From: Lepeophtheirus salmonis
Taxonomy: Eukaryota > Arthropoda > Copepoda > Siphonostomatoida > Caligidae
Direction of reading: 5' to 3'
Length of the DNA: 64,000 bases
Assembly (NCBI RefSeq): GCF_016086655.4
Contig: NC_052134.2
Coordinates: forward strand, 3,658,001-3,722,000
Below are positions 1 to 11,647 of this stretch, in pieces. Position numbers and translations under genes: made by a program. The notes beneath the pieces are model-generated. The model was not told where the DNA came from, did not search any database, and worked only from the letters and a program-made list of their open reading frames with translations. Each line of letters starts with the position of its first letter. The first letter of the stretch is position 1.

Positions 1-48
1 CCTTAGTACGTATTTTGATTAAATGGTAATTATATTAGTGAATACTCT

Positions 49-3000
49 TTACTGGCACGTAAATGCCCAGGAACAAGTAGTACATTCTCCTCCGCATTGA
101 GAACTTAATAAACATAGAGACCCGCAATAATTTGAACATGACTTTGCTAGAAGTGGTGTGTATTTATTTGAGCAGTACTGAGTAGAGGGGCATTGGCTGT
201 CTTGGGTGCAGCTGGTACACACTCCAGCATAGCAACTGTTGACACAGTCTTCATCTCGAAAGCAAACTGATCCATCAGGTAGAATTGTACGACATTCTCC
301 ATTTAGTGGACTGGAAATTGATATGGAGCAATACTCGTTGAGGCCGCACTCTTCATTCTGGGAGCATCGACTCTTCCTGCAAAGTTTTAAAAGATGGCTT
401 AGTTTCAAGTATTATAGATCAACTGTAGGATTTTTATTTTATATACTAATCAGTAATTACCAATTTTCGTAGGGTGGACATCGATACATCTTTTTAACTT
501 TGATAATATCTTTTTCACTATACGTATTTTTTCTTCCAATGTCTTCGGGGCTGACTCCACTTTTTTTAGGAACGATGGTGAGAATGTCTCGATTTCTAAA
601 ATTTTTACTAAATGCTCGAGCAGAGTAATGCATTATGGAATCATAGTCATATTCTTCTCCATACCCCGATGTAAACCTATAAAAATCCATCACATTATTA
701 TTTATTAAATATATCTTTGATCAACCTATTGTAACGCAAGTCAACAAAATTGTAAATAACTCATAATATATTTTAAGTTCCATTATATCTCATTCTATGT
801 ATACTTGAGACGATGAAAACAAATTTGCCAATATTATTTTAGTACCAAATCTGACATTTGTGAATTTTTCATTTATAAGTGTGTTCGACCAAACTTTTCT
901 GAAGAAAAAAAATTAATAATAATAAAAAACATAGTTGTATTCTCTGCAAAAGCTTATGTTAATTTCAAATCCGGATTAATAATTCATGTGGGATCATCTC
1001 ATTATGAGAACATGCAACTTAAATGTAAAAAAACTAACCCTTCTAAAGGTTTTGTTTGGAAGGAAATAACTTATTGGTTTTTCGGCTGAAATGATTTATT
1101 TGAACCTTTCATAATAATTAATTGGTTCATCTTTTAGTCACAAACAAGATCTCTATGGTTACTAGCTGGGCTAATTCAACAGTAAAATTGATTTTGATTT
1201 TTTTTTTTTTGAACACAGAAATTGCTCGAAGTTAGTGTGGAAACTTTTAAAAATCAGTAATGTGAATTGCATTGTTTGTTTTTTTTTAAATCAATCTGAT
1301 AGTTCATTTTTTATTTCATTTTTTTTACTCAAAAGTTGGTTCAAACCTATAATAAGTGTGAAATAGAAATTTAAAAAATCAAAAAGAACCAGATTTGGTG
1401 CAAAAATACTCATTTATTAATCAACGCGTCAAGTAGTACTAGAATTAGAGATATAGGTATAACTTAAAATATATTTTTTTGTTTATTTGTGTAATTGTTA
1501 ATCTGCTATTAACTAATATTCTTTAAGAATCTTTTACAATAAAGTTACAAAATAGATAGGCTTCGTGAAAAGTAACAGTTATTTCCTTCCTTCTATTTTA
1601 TATATATATATATATATTTTACTAGATTATTATTGCATACATAAATCAATCAATGACATTTGTGGAGTAAAAATAAGCACCATCAAGGACAAGGTGACTA
1701 TATATAAGGTGTGTCGATAAGAAATTTCTTTGCTTCTGTTTACTGGCTAATTTGATGACGTCACAGATAAGCCAATTTAGGAAGAAATTCGATAAAACAA
1801 ATTGTATAAATATATAATATAGTATTTTATACTCTCATAAAACAATACTGTTAGCGTGAATTTTTACCCTCCGACGACTACAGTAATAAAATTATTTCGA
1901 AAATAAATAAATTAAAGTTGTTTTAATGAAAAATAGGTCAGAACATAAATTTTCAAATAAATATACAAAAATAGTGGACATCTGATAGATTTGTAAAGGT
2001 TGCCACAGCACAAATATGCCTTGTACGTCTAGAAGAAGGCATAATTCTTAGAATAATATGAGTCAACACTAGTCAGTAACACTGAATTTGGCTCCGTTGT
2101 GACGTCATCCAAAAAGTTGTAAGCTAAAGTGAACCAGACTGCGTTGCAAGTTTCTTATCTACAATCCTTATAAGTTATACAGGTGTGCGCGTCTAAAACT
2201 GAACACTCCTTTAAATTTTACGCCATCCACATATTCGTGATTTCATTGAGTTGAAACCGGTTTAACTTCGAGACAAGGGTCTTGACTAGTTATAAACAAA
2301 ACTCCAGCAAAATCTAAATAGCAACAGTGAAACAACAGCCGATAATATGGGGAGACGTCGAGTCGCAATTTGGAACTTTCCGCGCTGGGAAAAACTCCCA
2401 CTGAAATTGTCAGTGTTCTGAATTGTAGCCGCATCACCGTTTACAGCGTGGTAGCCAAAGGGACTCCTGAGGCGACCACAAGATCTCGAAGGTCGGAAGA
2501 AATGGTTGCTGCCGTGAAAAAGTATGTCGAGGACAAGAGAGGCAAGGTCACCGTCAGCGGCCTCTCCAGGGAGTTCAGCAGAAGGACCATGGACCGGCTA
2601 GTTAAGAAAGATCTTGGCCTTAAGGTATAAAGGAGAACCCCTCCTCAAGCCTGTAGAAAAGGTAAAACGCCTCGCAAGGTCAAACATTCTTCTCAACAAG
2701 CTTAAGAAAAAGCCAGCCACTTGCCTGATTGTTCGCCGCTTAACTTTGCAGTGTTTGGGCGTTTAAAGAGGATGCTGTCGGGAGTCCAGTACAAGTCCAA
2801 GGACCAGCTGAAGTCTGCCCTCAAAAATGCCTGAGCCAACCTCGACCAGAGCTTCATCGTCAAGTCATGCAGCAAGTTCCGGTCCAGGCTGGAGTTGGTA
2901 GTGCAGAACATAGGCGGCCATATTGAATAGACATGTGTCTAAGACTCTCATCTTTCATGTTAAATAAATTAATTCGTCGACCAATTTAAAAATTACAGAA

Positions 3001-6000
3001 TTATTCAACTATTTCTAAAAATTTCAGAGTTTTCAGTTTTATACGCGTACATATGTATATAGTCATCTTGATCAAGGATAAGGTATAGTGCATGTTTTGT
3101 TTGCTTGTAAAAAAAAAAAAATATTATTTATTGTACTTAAATTATTATGAAGGTTGCAAATCCTATGTAACGAACTCTATTAAGTGTATAGATAGATAGT
3201 CTTTCTATTAAAGACATAATCCTTCCCTTCCTTGCGGATTTTAATGTAAACTGTAATAAATAATGAAAGTGAATTGATATTGTTTATCATTCGTAATCTG
3301 CAAGAATCACTATTTTTTAATGTTATTTTACTTTTTATATCTTCTTCTTGTTCAATGTATGTACGTAAAGTCCGATAAACTTGACACAAGGGCTATTCTA
3401 CTACTATGACCGAGTAAAAGTCCCTTTAGACAAGTTCCAATTTATATATGCATGTATTTATAGGTCCGAAAAACTACCATCAATTTAATTATATTTTGTC
3501 CTCCTGAGTCCAGCTACAATACCAAAAAAGCTTGAGTAACATAAGTGTCTTTTAATTAGTTTGACTTTTTGTAAAAATATGTATGTAAATTGGTTGTGTA
3601 AGAAGACAGTGTAGTTATTATAAGTACTTTTTTCTGTAATTTGTGCTTGAGTATGTACTAAAGTATACATACATTGGAACTTGTCTAACTGGACCTTCAA
3701 CTGACATTATCATAAAGTATAGATAGATAACTTAATTAATTAACGATTAAATAGTATCTTTACTAAATCAAGTTTTATTCTATTTAAGTAGTTGAAGGTA
3801 TTAAATGGTAATATGAATATGTTTGACATAGTAAACCTATAGGTAAGCAATATTTTATGATTTTTTAACTGAGATTAGTTGACAAAGAAATTGAACTTGT
3901 TGTAAGAAAATTATTTTTCTTTTATTTAAAACAAATAGGATGTGACCATAAAAAAACAATATATATATTCAGCTATAGAGTAGATGTAACTCTTATTCAG
4001 CTATGGAACATCATCTGGGATTATATAATATCTAGTAAAGTAGGATATTGAAGATTAATTACTTATATTACCAAACGACCTTCATGTAGGTATATATATA
4101 TATTACCTAAGTGTATTTTTAATAAACCTTTTTGAAGGCCTATTGGCTATTACTCTTATTTATCCAATTAGCCCCAGAGAAATAAAATTTATAATGCACC
4201 CCTTTCCTCTGTTAGGCATTGTTCTCATATCTACTAAGAGTTGCTCTTGAATAGAATAAAATGTTTTGGTATATGAATAGTTTATTCATTTATTATCAAT
4301 ATAATATTTTAAGGGGTGAAGATTATAATCTGTAAAATTCTTAGAAATAAATTCTCCATTTAAAAGCTTGTAGACTAGACATGGGCTAATGTCAAGACAT
4401 TTTCCGATCCGATATAAGTAAAAAAATATTATTCTATCAGGTATTTTACAAATGATTAGATATACCCTTATCCCTCAAAACATTTGTTTTGTTTAATTTG
4501 CCAAAATTTTCATATCCTTAGGATAAAATAATAAAAAAAATCAAAATAAAATGTTAATAAGTAGCTTTTCAGTGAAAAGACTTTTATTAGGCTCTGAAAT
4601 ATGACTGGTTAGTTTGGATTGATATAATTTAAGAACATGTTGCTCATTCATCTTGTTTGAACCTTTGTTCATCGGTCTTTACAAAAAAGACCGAAAAGGC
4701 TGACTCGTGAGAATGATATTTATTTGAATAAGAATATTTTAGTTATTCAGTACGGATTCATCCATTTGATCCCGATGTAGTAATGTTAGCAAGGTGACCA
4801 TTCAAAAGAAAGATAGCGATTTTGATGAATACAAACTTGACAAGCCTTGGCAATGAATAAATCTTATCTTGGATGATTTTTATATTTTTTTTTACTAATG
4901 TTAAGTTCATAAGTCACACAGTGGTGGAAGGGGAAGATGCGTTGCTTAGATTCTGCATTCTGATTTGCTTAACTGAGTGACTCCACAAATATACTAGTCA
5001 CTCAGAAATGAAAACAATAATATAACAACGTGAGTTGAGAATTGATAAACACCTTTTACTCAGCAAAATTAGAACCCAAACTTGGTCTCTAACATAGAAA
5101 AGTCATTAGTATATTCATCAGCACCCAAATCTTCAGTGTCTTCTGCATCCACTTTTGTGGTCTCCTTTACTCTCTGCTACTTCTAGTCTTGTCTGGATCG
5201 AGGTTATCATCCGTGCCACCATCTGCTCCTAAAATTTCCTTCTTGTGTGGAACTCTTTGGCGAACAAACATTGGGCTTATTCCGTAGGTTAATTAATGCA
5301 AAAAAAAAGGTCTTTCAAATATTATTGATTTGGCAAATGGGCAGACAGGTGCCTAGATTAATCCATAAGACTTGATACATTACATTTCACTGTAAATTAT
5401 TTGTATTATTTTTCCAGGAAATCGAATTTGAACAATTCCAGAATCACTACAGTCAAAGAAACGACGTCATAGTACTGCTAAGTGCGTCATGGCCTCTAGT
5501 CCATCTACAGCTTGTACATCATATCACAATTTCTCAATGGATCCTGCATTGCTCCGAAAATGGGTGAAGGCCTGCAAGAGTAAAAGACAAGTTCAATCCA
5601 AAAAGATCGAACATCTACAGCAACCATTTCAGCCAAGACTGTTATGAAAGACATCTCCCCGGAATGAGTTACTTGGACTAGCATCGCGAAATTTGCTCAA
5701 GAAAGGATCTGTTCCATCTGGAAATTTATACACCTCCAGCATTTCAAGCTTAATTATAACTGCTGAACGAACAGAAATGTCTTGGAAAAGGGAGATCCAC
5801 CAATCTATCCAACCTTTACTGGCAATGGATCAACTAGATTCGAGTGAAATGATACTTGTGGAAGATGTAGAAATCCCTCAAGTTCAAGTCTCTAATGTCA
5901 GTGTTGAATATGACATGTTCTCCTAGAAAGAAGAAGCACTAGCCCTGAAGGGAAAAAATCACTTACTACTGCAGGAAGAGCTAAAATTGTCAAAAGTGGA

Positions 6001-9000
6001 GAATTCAAATCTGAAGAAAGAGATTAAACATTTAGATTTTAAAAAATACAAAAGGGACTCCCTCCGATTTATTCTTAAGCTAATTCAAACTACAGCTCAA
6101 CTCAAAAGAATTCTCAGCCCATAATAGAAACGTTTTCATTATGATAGAGAGGAGGCCACGAAAGCTTTTGTTCTGAAGACGATGACAAAAACCCTCAAGT
6201 GTTGGAGATTCTAACCCAAGCTCTAACTCTCAAGTTTGGAGTCAAATATCCTCTGGAATTCAAATCAAAGCTAAGAACATAAAGGAAATTAGGAGTTTAA
6301 AACAGTTGGGACAATTATCAAATTAATCAAAAACTCCCATAACAAGTATGAACAAAAACATAATACACTTACATGTAAAATATGTCTACATGCCTTTACA
6401 ATATGCTAAAAATATATGCTAAAATATTTTAGAACGGAAACTGGTTGTACCATTATTTATTTGAATTAGTTCATACCTATGATTTAAATTTGATTTTAAA
6501 CTCATACTCGTACCTCACTTGACCTGTATATAAAATGATGTTCAAGATATCTTATTGTAGACTTGGACATTTTAAATTAATAATTGTGTTCATACAAATT
6601 ACTTATGCCCAGTTTACAGGTAGCAAATTTTACATTTTCCAAATATTTGTTACGTCATTAAAATGGACCTGCTTACTTCTGTCAAATTATAACAGTCGTG
6701 AGTGACACCTTTATCATACAGCAGTTAAAGAAAATCATAACAGATATATTCATTCATTCATTTAAGTGTGATTACTCTATGTATTTAGCATTATTTTGCT
6801 GCAAAAATTTTATTTTCCATTACCTCCTTTTTTCGGATTGTATCATAGAAATTTCATAATGTTCTCCTCAATCTTAAAAGAATTTTCTCTGATACGATAG
6901 AGATATTGGATATGATGACCCATTGACCCATTATTTTATTATTTACCAAGATTAATTGAAATACAAGGTGATACCATAACGCGTGTACGACTGATTTTGA
7001 CATCCACCACTCTTTTTAATATTGACGTCATAGTGTATTTGTGGTTGCGTGTTTATCTCAAAATCTATTTTTCTTGCCCAGGAGTCTGGACGAATGATTA
7101 ATTTAAAAATTCCAGCAATAGTAACGTCATAGACTATGAGTGGTTGCGTGTTAGTCGGTACGATACATCAAATTGAAAATTCTAGCAAGCCCAATTAACT
7201 GATGGTCTAACCTTGTATTTCTATTAATCTTCATAGTAACTACGTAATTTTAGTTGTTGTAGTTTATAAAAAAGACCGATAAGGAACGGTCGTAGGACTG
7301 ACAAATTTAATTACGATCGGATTGATAAGACTCCCAGTCTTTTTAGTTTTTTTTTAGTCCGATCTAACGCAAGTAAGAAGAGAGAGAGAAAAAAAAGGCC
7401 ATATGTGCTTTTTAAAAAAGGTCATCCGATGTTACATGCATACAATTTATTAAAAAAAGGCTGCTCAAGAATATATTTCTTTCTAATAAAGAAGATCATT
7501 TATTTAAAAAAAAATCATTTTATTTCCTAAAAAAGTGAAACTATTATAAAAAATCAAATTTTACAAAAGGAGAGAAAATAAAACCCCTCACATTTATCTT
7601 TGTCCAGGTCCAGGGCTTTTGGTAGTATTTTTATTTTGGAAAGTTTTTTAATTTTTTTTATAACTGACATCCCATTTTTTCGAAGTCAAGTAATCTATGG
7701 GTGATTTTCATACTTAGTATAAAGGCGTTCCGTTCAATTTTATTTTTCCAGTCATTATTTTCGTTCCACTCTGCCTTCCGTTCAGCGTTCCAATCATAAG
7801 GTAGGATCAGGCTTGTACAATATACATAGAGGTGGGATGTTTGGTCAAATAAATTACTAAGTTCAAAACACTAATAGCCGACTAAAAATTACAATATTTT
7901 ATTTTCACAGAAGTAGAATACCTATATCCGTAGTGATTCAATCATATCGATCTTCTCTTAATCCCATAAGTAAATATAGATGAATTAAGTCATAATTAAT
8001 TATTAAAATCTATTATATATAACTTATGACCAACTCTTAATAGTACTGAATCATTGTAATGAAATTGCATATTTGTAGCACGTCACCCCAAAAGGAAGCT
8101 AGAATATTTTTTCTTGAAATTGAATATAGACCAACAAATTATAGTTAATTTCAATGAACAAATGATTCTGATTAATCCTTTGGAGGCACCGCTAATTGTA
8201 CATAAAGTAGCCAAATTCACAACCACATTTATAGAATTAGAAATTATATTTCTAAAACAATATTGGGCCAAATTATGTCCGATAGATAAAACGGGAGTTT
8301 TTAAACTACAGTTAACACTCTCGGGTATTTCAATTCAACTCAGAATTTTGAATTCAAATCCTTTAATTGACCGTAATATCTCTTTGAAATATTGCCTGTC
8401 ATTTTATAAATATAAATGATTGAACCTTTGTATATATGATTAGTGTATTTTTCATTGAAATAAATAGGTTTTTTTTAACTTAGCCTCAACATGTAGGCGA
8501 CATTGAAAAAATACATTGCAGTCAAGATTAATAGAAATACTATTAACCTTGATTGTAACCAGTAAGGTTAAATATATTATGTATAATTTAACTCAAATTT
8601 CCACTCAATGTGAAGTACTATAAATCCATACGAAAAATTATAGCCAAAAATAAAAAACAAAGAACGTGGGAATGTGTTTCATTGAGTACAAGATAAATTA
8701 AATTATTACTGCATAAAAGGGACATAAATATTAGTTATGTACTTTTTAGAGTTGTTAATTCACATTTACATCAATATTAATATCAGGGGCGTATGCAAGG
8801 GTGGAGGCTTTAGGTCCCTTCCCAATTTCAAAGATTACTCCTGAATTTGCAGTTGTGTTTCACTTATTGGGACGGAACAATCTCATTTTTAGCGTTCACC
8901 CTTCAAAAAAAATAAATTATGTTCCGTTCATTGAACGCCGTTCAATTATGCGTTCCGTTCACAAGCCTGTTAGTATATAAAACATGAATATTCATACAAT

Positions 9001-11203
9001 GAATCTTGAGAGTCTGGCGGTACCTCCCTCAAACTCTGCATATAGTCTATTAATTATTAACCATATAAGCCAGGGGTCGGGTAACTTTTGCGTTACGCAA
9101 AAAGAACTTTTAGTAAAATTAATTCACCAATAACTCGTGGCATGATGTTTATTTGTTTATTTCATTTAACACTAACGAGTAGTACTTCCATTAAACCTGT
9201 TCCCCAACCACTGATAAATCTAAACGGATATTATCTAGATATTAAAAAAGGAAAATTCAAAATCGTTACATACTAATTCGTTTTTTTTTATTCTCATGTC
9301 CTTTGTATTATGTCCTGTGTTGTTCATTGAAATCTGAACACTTACTAATTCAATAATTAGTTATGGTTGAATGATTGAAATTAATTCATATTTCGATATA
9401 TTAATGAATAAACAATTAATTACAAAACAAAATAAACCTGAGCTCTCAAGTTTACGTACAAGTCGAGAATATGACACTTGAACGTGATAGAGTAATTTCC
9501 TTTCGCGCACTCGAAGCAATTCGGCGTCTCCAGGACCAAACCAGCAATGAAAGAAACCCATCTCCAAAGCTCTTTTAAATGCGTATTTGTGACACTTTGC
9601 CTCCCATGAGGGCCTGATCCTACACCCTCATCTAGCATCTTTTGGAAAGAACCTTGTGAGAGAGGAAGGCCTTTTGACACTAGCAATGAAAGTCATCCAA
9701 ACACTTGCAGGCCTTTTAAAGCCAGTGTCAGACAGCTCTGGGACATCATGAGAGAGAACTTCATCTACAGCGGGTGCCAGGCCTTGCACCCCTGCTTGGA
9801 AGCCATCATTGCTGCTAGGGGCGGCTACATTAATGATTAAGAGACCTGAGACACACATCTATTTATAGTATTAATTTTGTTCAAATTTTACTGTTAATTT
9901 ATAAATTCCGTTTGATTGAAGTTTAAAATTCAAAGTGTTCAGATTTGAATTTACTGCTCGGTAGCTATTGGTTCGAGATTTAAATCTCACAGATCAATAC
10001 CTTCCTATGTACCACATAGTTTCTTCTAAGATAACATAATATGCTCTCAAAATGATTATTAGGGTGTGTGTATGGAAATGAAATAATATGTGACACGGAT
10101 TATAATTAATATTTAGTTTTTACTCAAGAAGAGACAATACTAATAAGAGTAATTATACCTTTTTTCATAATATATTCAATTTCAAGATATGTAAATAACA
10201 CTCGAGTCTAATTAACAAGTATTCATTTTCCTCATGAAAGTTTCGTAACTCAAATTAAACAATGTGTAGGCTAATACAATAACCTTGAGATCATGAATAA
10301 CTGATAGGGAATTTTAACAGTATTCTCTTCCCCTTTGAAATAATACATTCAACAGGGTCATCTAACGAATAAATCAACTTTCTAATTGTTTTTATAAAGA
10401 AATTAACTTCAATATTCTACTTTTGTCTCTTTACACACTCAATTTTTTCTCCATTAAAGACATACATACTGTATCAGGGGTTGAAAATTTTTAATTAAGG
10501 CTTGGATACTTTAAAAGTCAGTGGACGGTATAAAGTAAAAAATATTCAGGTAAAACCTTGATTAAACAAAATGTCCTTGAACAGCAGTACAAATCATGTT
10601 TCTCTAGTGAAAATGGTCCTTAAACCTATTATGTATAACGAACCTGTTTGTCCCAAATTGAATTATCCTTGAATCCAAAATATTATCCCATTGGATATCA
10701 ACATACATGTCTCTGTCCGATCGACTGTGCTCGTGATAAAATCCAACAGTATGCATAAGTTCATGCTTTATATGACCAATGCTTGGAGCACATCTCCCAA
10801 TGTTAATATCTTGAGAAACTGGAAAGGGCCAATAGGCTCTTCCTATTCTGGACGTACATGATCCAGTATTTTTAATTTGAACGTATGTATAATCTGAATC
10901 ACTTTTGGGTTGAAACTGAATGCAACTGGAAAAAATATCATTAAAGTATTTTATCGATTCGACTATATTATCCATGTTAGTCGAATTAAAAGAAGGATCG
11001 ATCGTATATGGTATTCGTTTATCCGACCATAAAAAATAAGAATCTCCAGATATTCCATTTCTAAAAAAAATATTTTCATTTTCTTCTACTTCACAGTCTT
11101 CATAAGGATTAGAATCGTTGCCATTGTCATCAGACAAGGGTAGACAAGTCCATGAAGAGATTTGCACGGCTATAAAAATTAGAATCTTTGAGCTCAACAT
11201 CAT
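49..11203 (-). CDS. Astacin-family zinc metalloprotease with Cys-rich tail (3 exons)
   Basis: Secreted zinc endopeptidase of the astacin family (M12A). Exons by GT/AG and phase: 11203-10644, 676-461 and 376-49; the joined frame encodes about 367 residues. An N-terminal signal peptide (about residues 1-20) is followed by a short propeptide. The zinc site HELMHTVGFYHEHSRSDRD lies at about 147-165, matching HExxHxxGxxHExxR. The Met-turn SIMHY with its tyrosine ligand is in exon 2. Exon 3 adds a tail with 18 cysteines in about 109 residues, which is not one of the usual EGF/CUB tails that I can recognise. Both introns are phase 2. Intron 1 is about 10 kb, falls between the zinc helix and the Met-turn, and is filled with transposon relics. 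The frame is intact. The family call is secure; substrate and tissue are unknown. Confidence 0.88.
677..1706. other. AT-rich part of astacin intron 1
   Basis: No coding or repeat structure recognised apart from poly-T tracts and a short (TA)n run near 1603-1617. It forms the 3' end of the large astacin intron. Confidence 0.6.
1707..2168. mobile_element. Non-coding inverted-repeat element (MITE), TA-flanked
   Basis: The ends are imperfect inverted repeats starting AGGTGTGTCGATAAGAAA on the left and AGGATTGTAGATAAGAAA on the right (read inward). Each is flanked by TA, as for mariner-type insertions. The similarity continues inward, and both arms carry the palindrome TGACGTCA about 50-80 bases from the end. 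There is no coding capacity. It sits 11 bp from the mariner at 2180. Confidence 0.55.
2180..3055 (+). mobile_element. Internally deleted mariner-like element
   Basis: The terminal inverted repeats begin CAGGTGTGCGCGTCTAAAAC (left) and CATATGTACGCGTATAAAAC (right, inward), each next to TA. Inside, plus-strand frames encode the N-terminal helix-turn-helix part of a transposase (2370-2630, with ALGKTPTEIVSVLNCSRITV and KDLGLK). After frameshifts comes the C-terminal part (about 2700-2928, with CPDCSPLNFAVFG and a final NIGGHIE). The catalytic middle, including the first two aspartates, is missing. It is a non-autonomous relic inside the astacin intron. Confidence 0.75.
3058..5400. other. AT-rich intron sequence, no gene seen
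   Basis: Part of astacin intron 1. Only short spurious open frames and simple AT-rich sequence are seen. A small hairpin with arms GGTCTTT and AAAGACC lies near 4674-4693. Confidence 0.5.
5489..6290 (+). pseudogene. THAP-domain (P-element-like) relic
   Basis: From ATG 5489 the frame reads YHNFSMDPALLRKWVKACKS, which fits the middle of a THAP zinc-finger domain (F-P/S-x-D-P-x-L-x-x-x-W-x-x-A/C). The frame then breaks. Further on, a lysine/leucine-rich coiled-coil stretch (about 5930-6110, with LKKEIKHLDFKKYKRDSLRF) resembles the leucine-zipper region that follows THAP domains in P-element-type proteins. Several stops and frameshifts make it a dead copy. It lies within the astacin intron on the opposite strand. 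Confidence 0.5.
6948..7231. mobile_element. Short inverted-repeat element (MITE)
   Basis: Arms 6948-6977 and 7202-7231 are inverted copies of about 30 bp sharing GAAATACAAGG. The interior contains a crude internal repeat (two ACGTCATAG sites, each followed by GTGGTTGCGTGT within about 20 bases). No coding capacity. Confidence 0.5.
7966..8755 (+). repeat. Dispersed repeat R1, copy 1
   Basis: This stretch recurs at 55063-55785 in the same orientation, about 85-90% identical by eye. Shared landmarks are GATGAATTAAGTCATAATTA, CAAAAGGAAGCTA, CCTTTGGAGGCACC and TTAACACTCTCGGGTAT. Here it also contains a 101-codon open frame (8114-8419), but the other copy is frameshifted, so I do not call it a gene. 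Between 8433 and 8664 this copy has about 230 bp that copy 2 lacks. Confidence 0.7.
8786..9110. other. Possible hAT-type termini
   Basis: Two stretches look like the outer ends of hAT-type DNA transposons: CAGGGGCGTATGCAAGGGTG at 8786 and CAGGGGTCGGGTAACTTTTG at about 9072. A third sequence, GCGTTCCGTTCACAAGCCTG, ends near 8970 and echoes the GTTCCGTTCAATTTTA stretch near 7730. No matching partner ends were found, so these are solo or truncated copies. Confidence 0.3.
9320..9955 (+). mobile_element. Deleted mariner-like element
   Basis: Inverted ends share AAATCTGAACACTT (left near 9330, right near 9945). The plus strand encodes an N-terminal piece (MTLERDRVISFRALEAIRRL from about 9472) typical of mariner DNA-binding domains. 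Further on (about 9690-9840) is a C-terminal piece with VRQLWDIMRENFIYSGCQAL and a final AARGGYIND. The catalytic core is gone. Exact ends are uncertain. Confidence 0.6.
9956..10643. other. AT-rich intron sequence next to astacin exon 1
   Basis: Nothing recognised. It ends at the astacin exon 1 donor (GTTCGT on the minus strand, first base 10643). Confidence 0.5.
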
Positions 11204-11647
11204 TCACTGCTACCCATTGTATTTCTTCAACACAACTGAAGTTCTGAGACATGTTTAAATGCCTGATTGCAGCATACCTGAGAGACGGTTACAATAACAA
11301 TTTATGTATGGACACGATATTATTCAAAAAATAAAGCACAGAATTAACCGCAGCGTGCGAGTTGCTTCATCATTGCAAGGAACCGTGACAACCAGTGTCT
11401 GTATTAAAAAGATATGTTTTTCATTGATATAGTCCTTGACCAATATAACACAATCTACAACATATTTACTGTTTTTTATGTGTAAAACAAAGTTCATAAA
11501 AGTGAAATTCTAAATTTAATTTACATGTAATGTATATACTATGAATATATTTATTCGATAAAAATAAAATGGTAGTAGATATATAATATCTATCAAGTAT
11601 TAGCTGTATGAATTAGTCACAAAAAAAAAATAGTCAACACAATAACT
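11204..11647. promoter_or_regulatory. Intergenic stretch between astacin start and EXTL3-like stop
   Basis: This 444-bp gap must hold the astacin promoter/5' UTR and the 3' end of the EXTL3-like gene, both on the minus strand. No clear TATA box or other element could be assigned by eye. Confidence 0.3.

Noticed and set aside
8114..8419. A 101-codon plus-strand frame in repeat R1
   Set aside because: The second R1 copy is frameshifted over the same region and the protein has no recognisable feature.
9961..10002. GGTTCGAGATTTAAATCTCAC, like a tRNA T-arm
   Set aside because: No acceptor stem, D-arm or anticodon arm could be folded around it.
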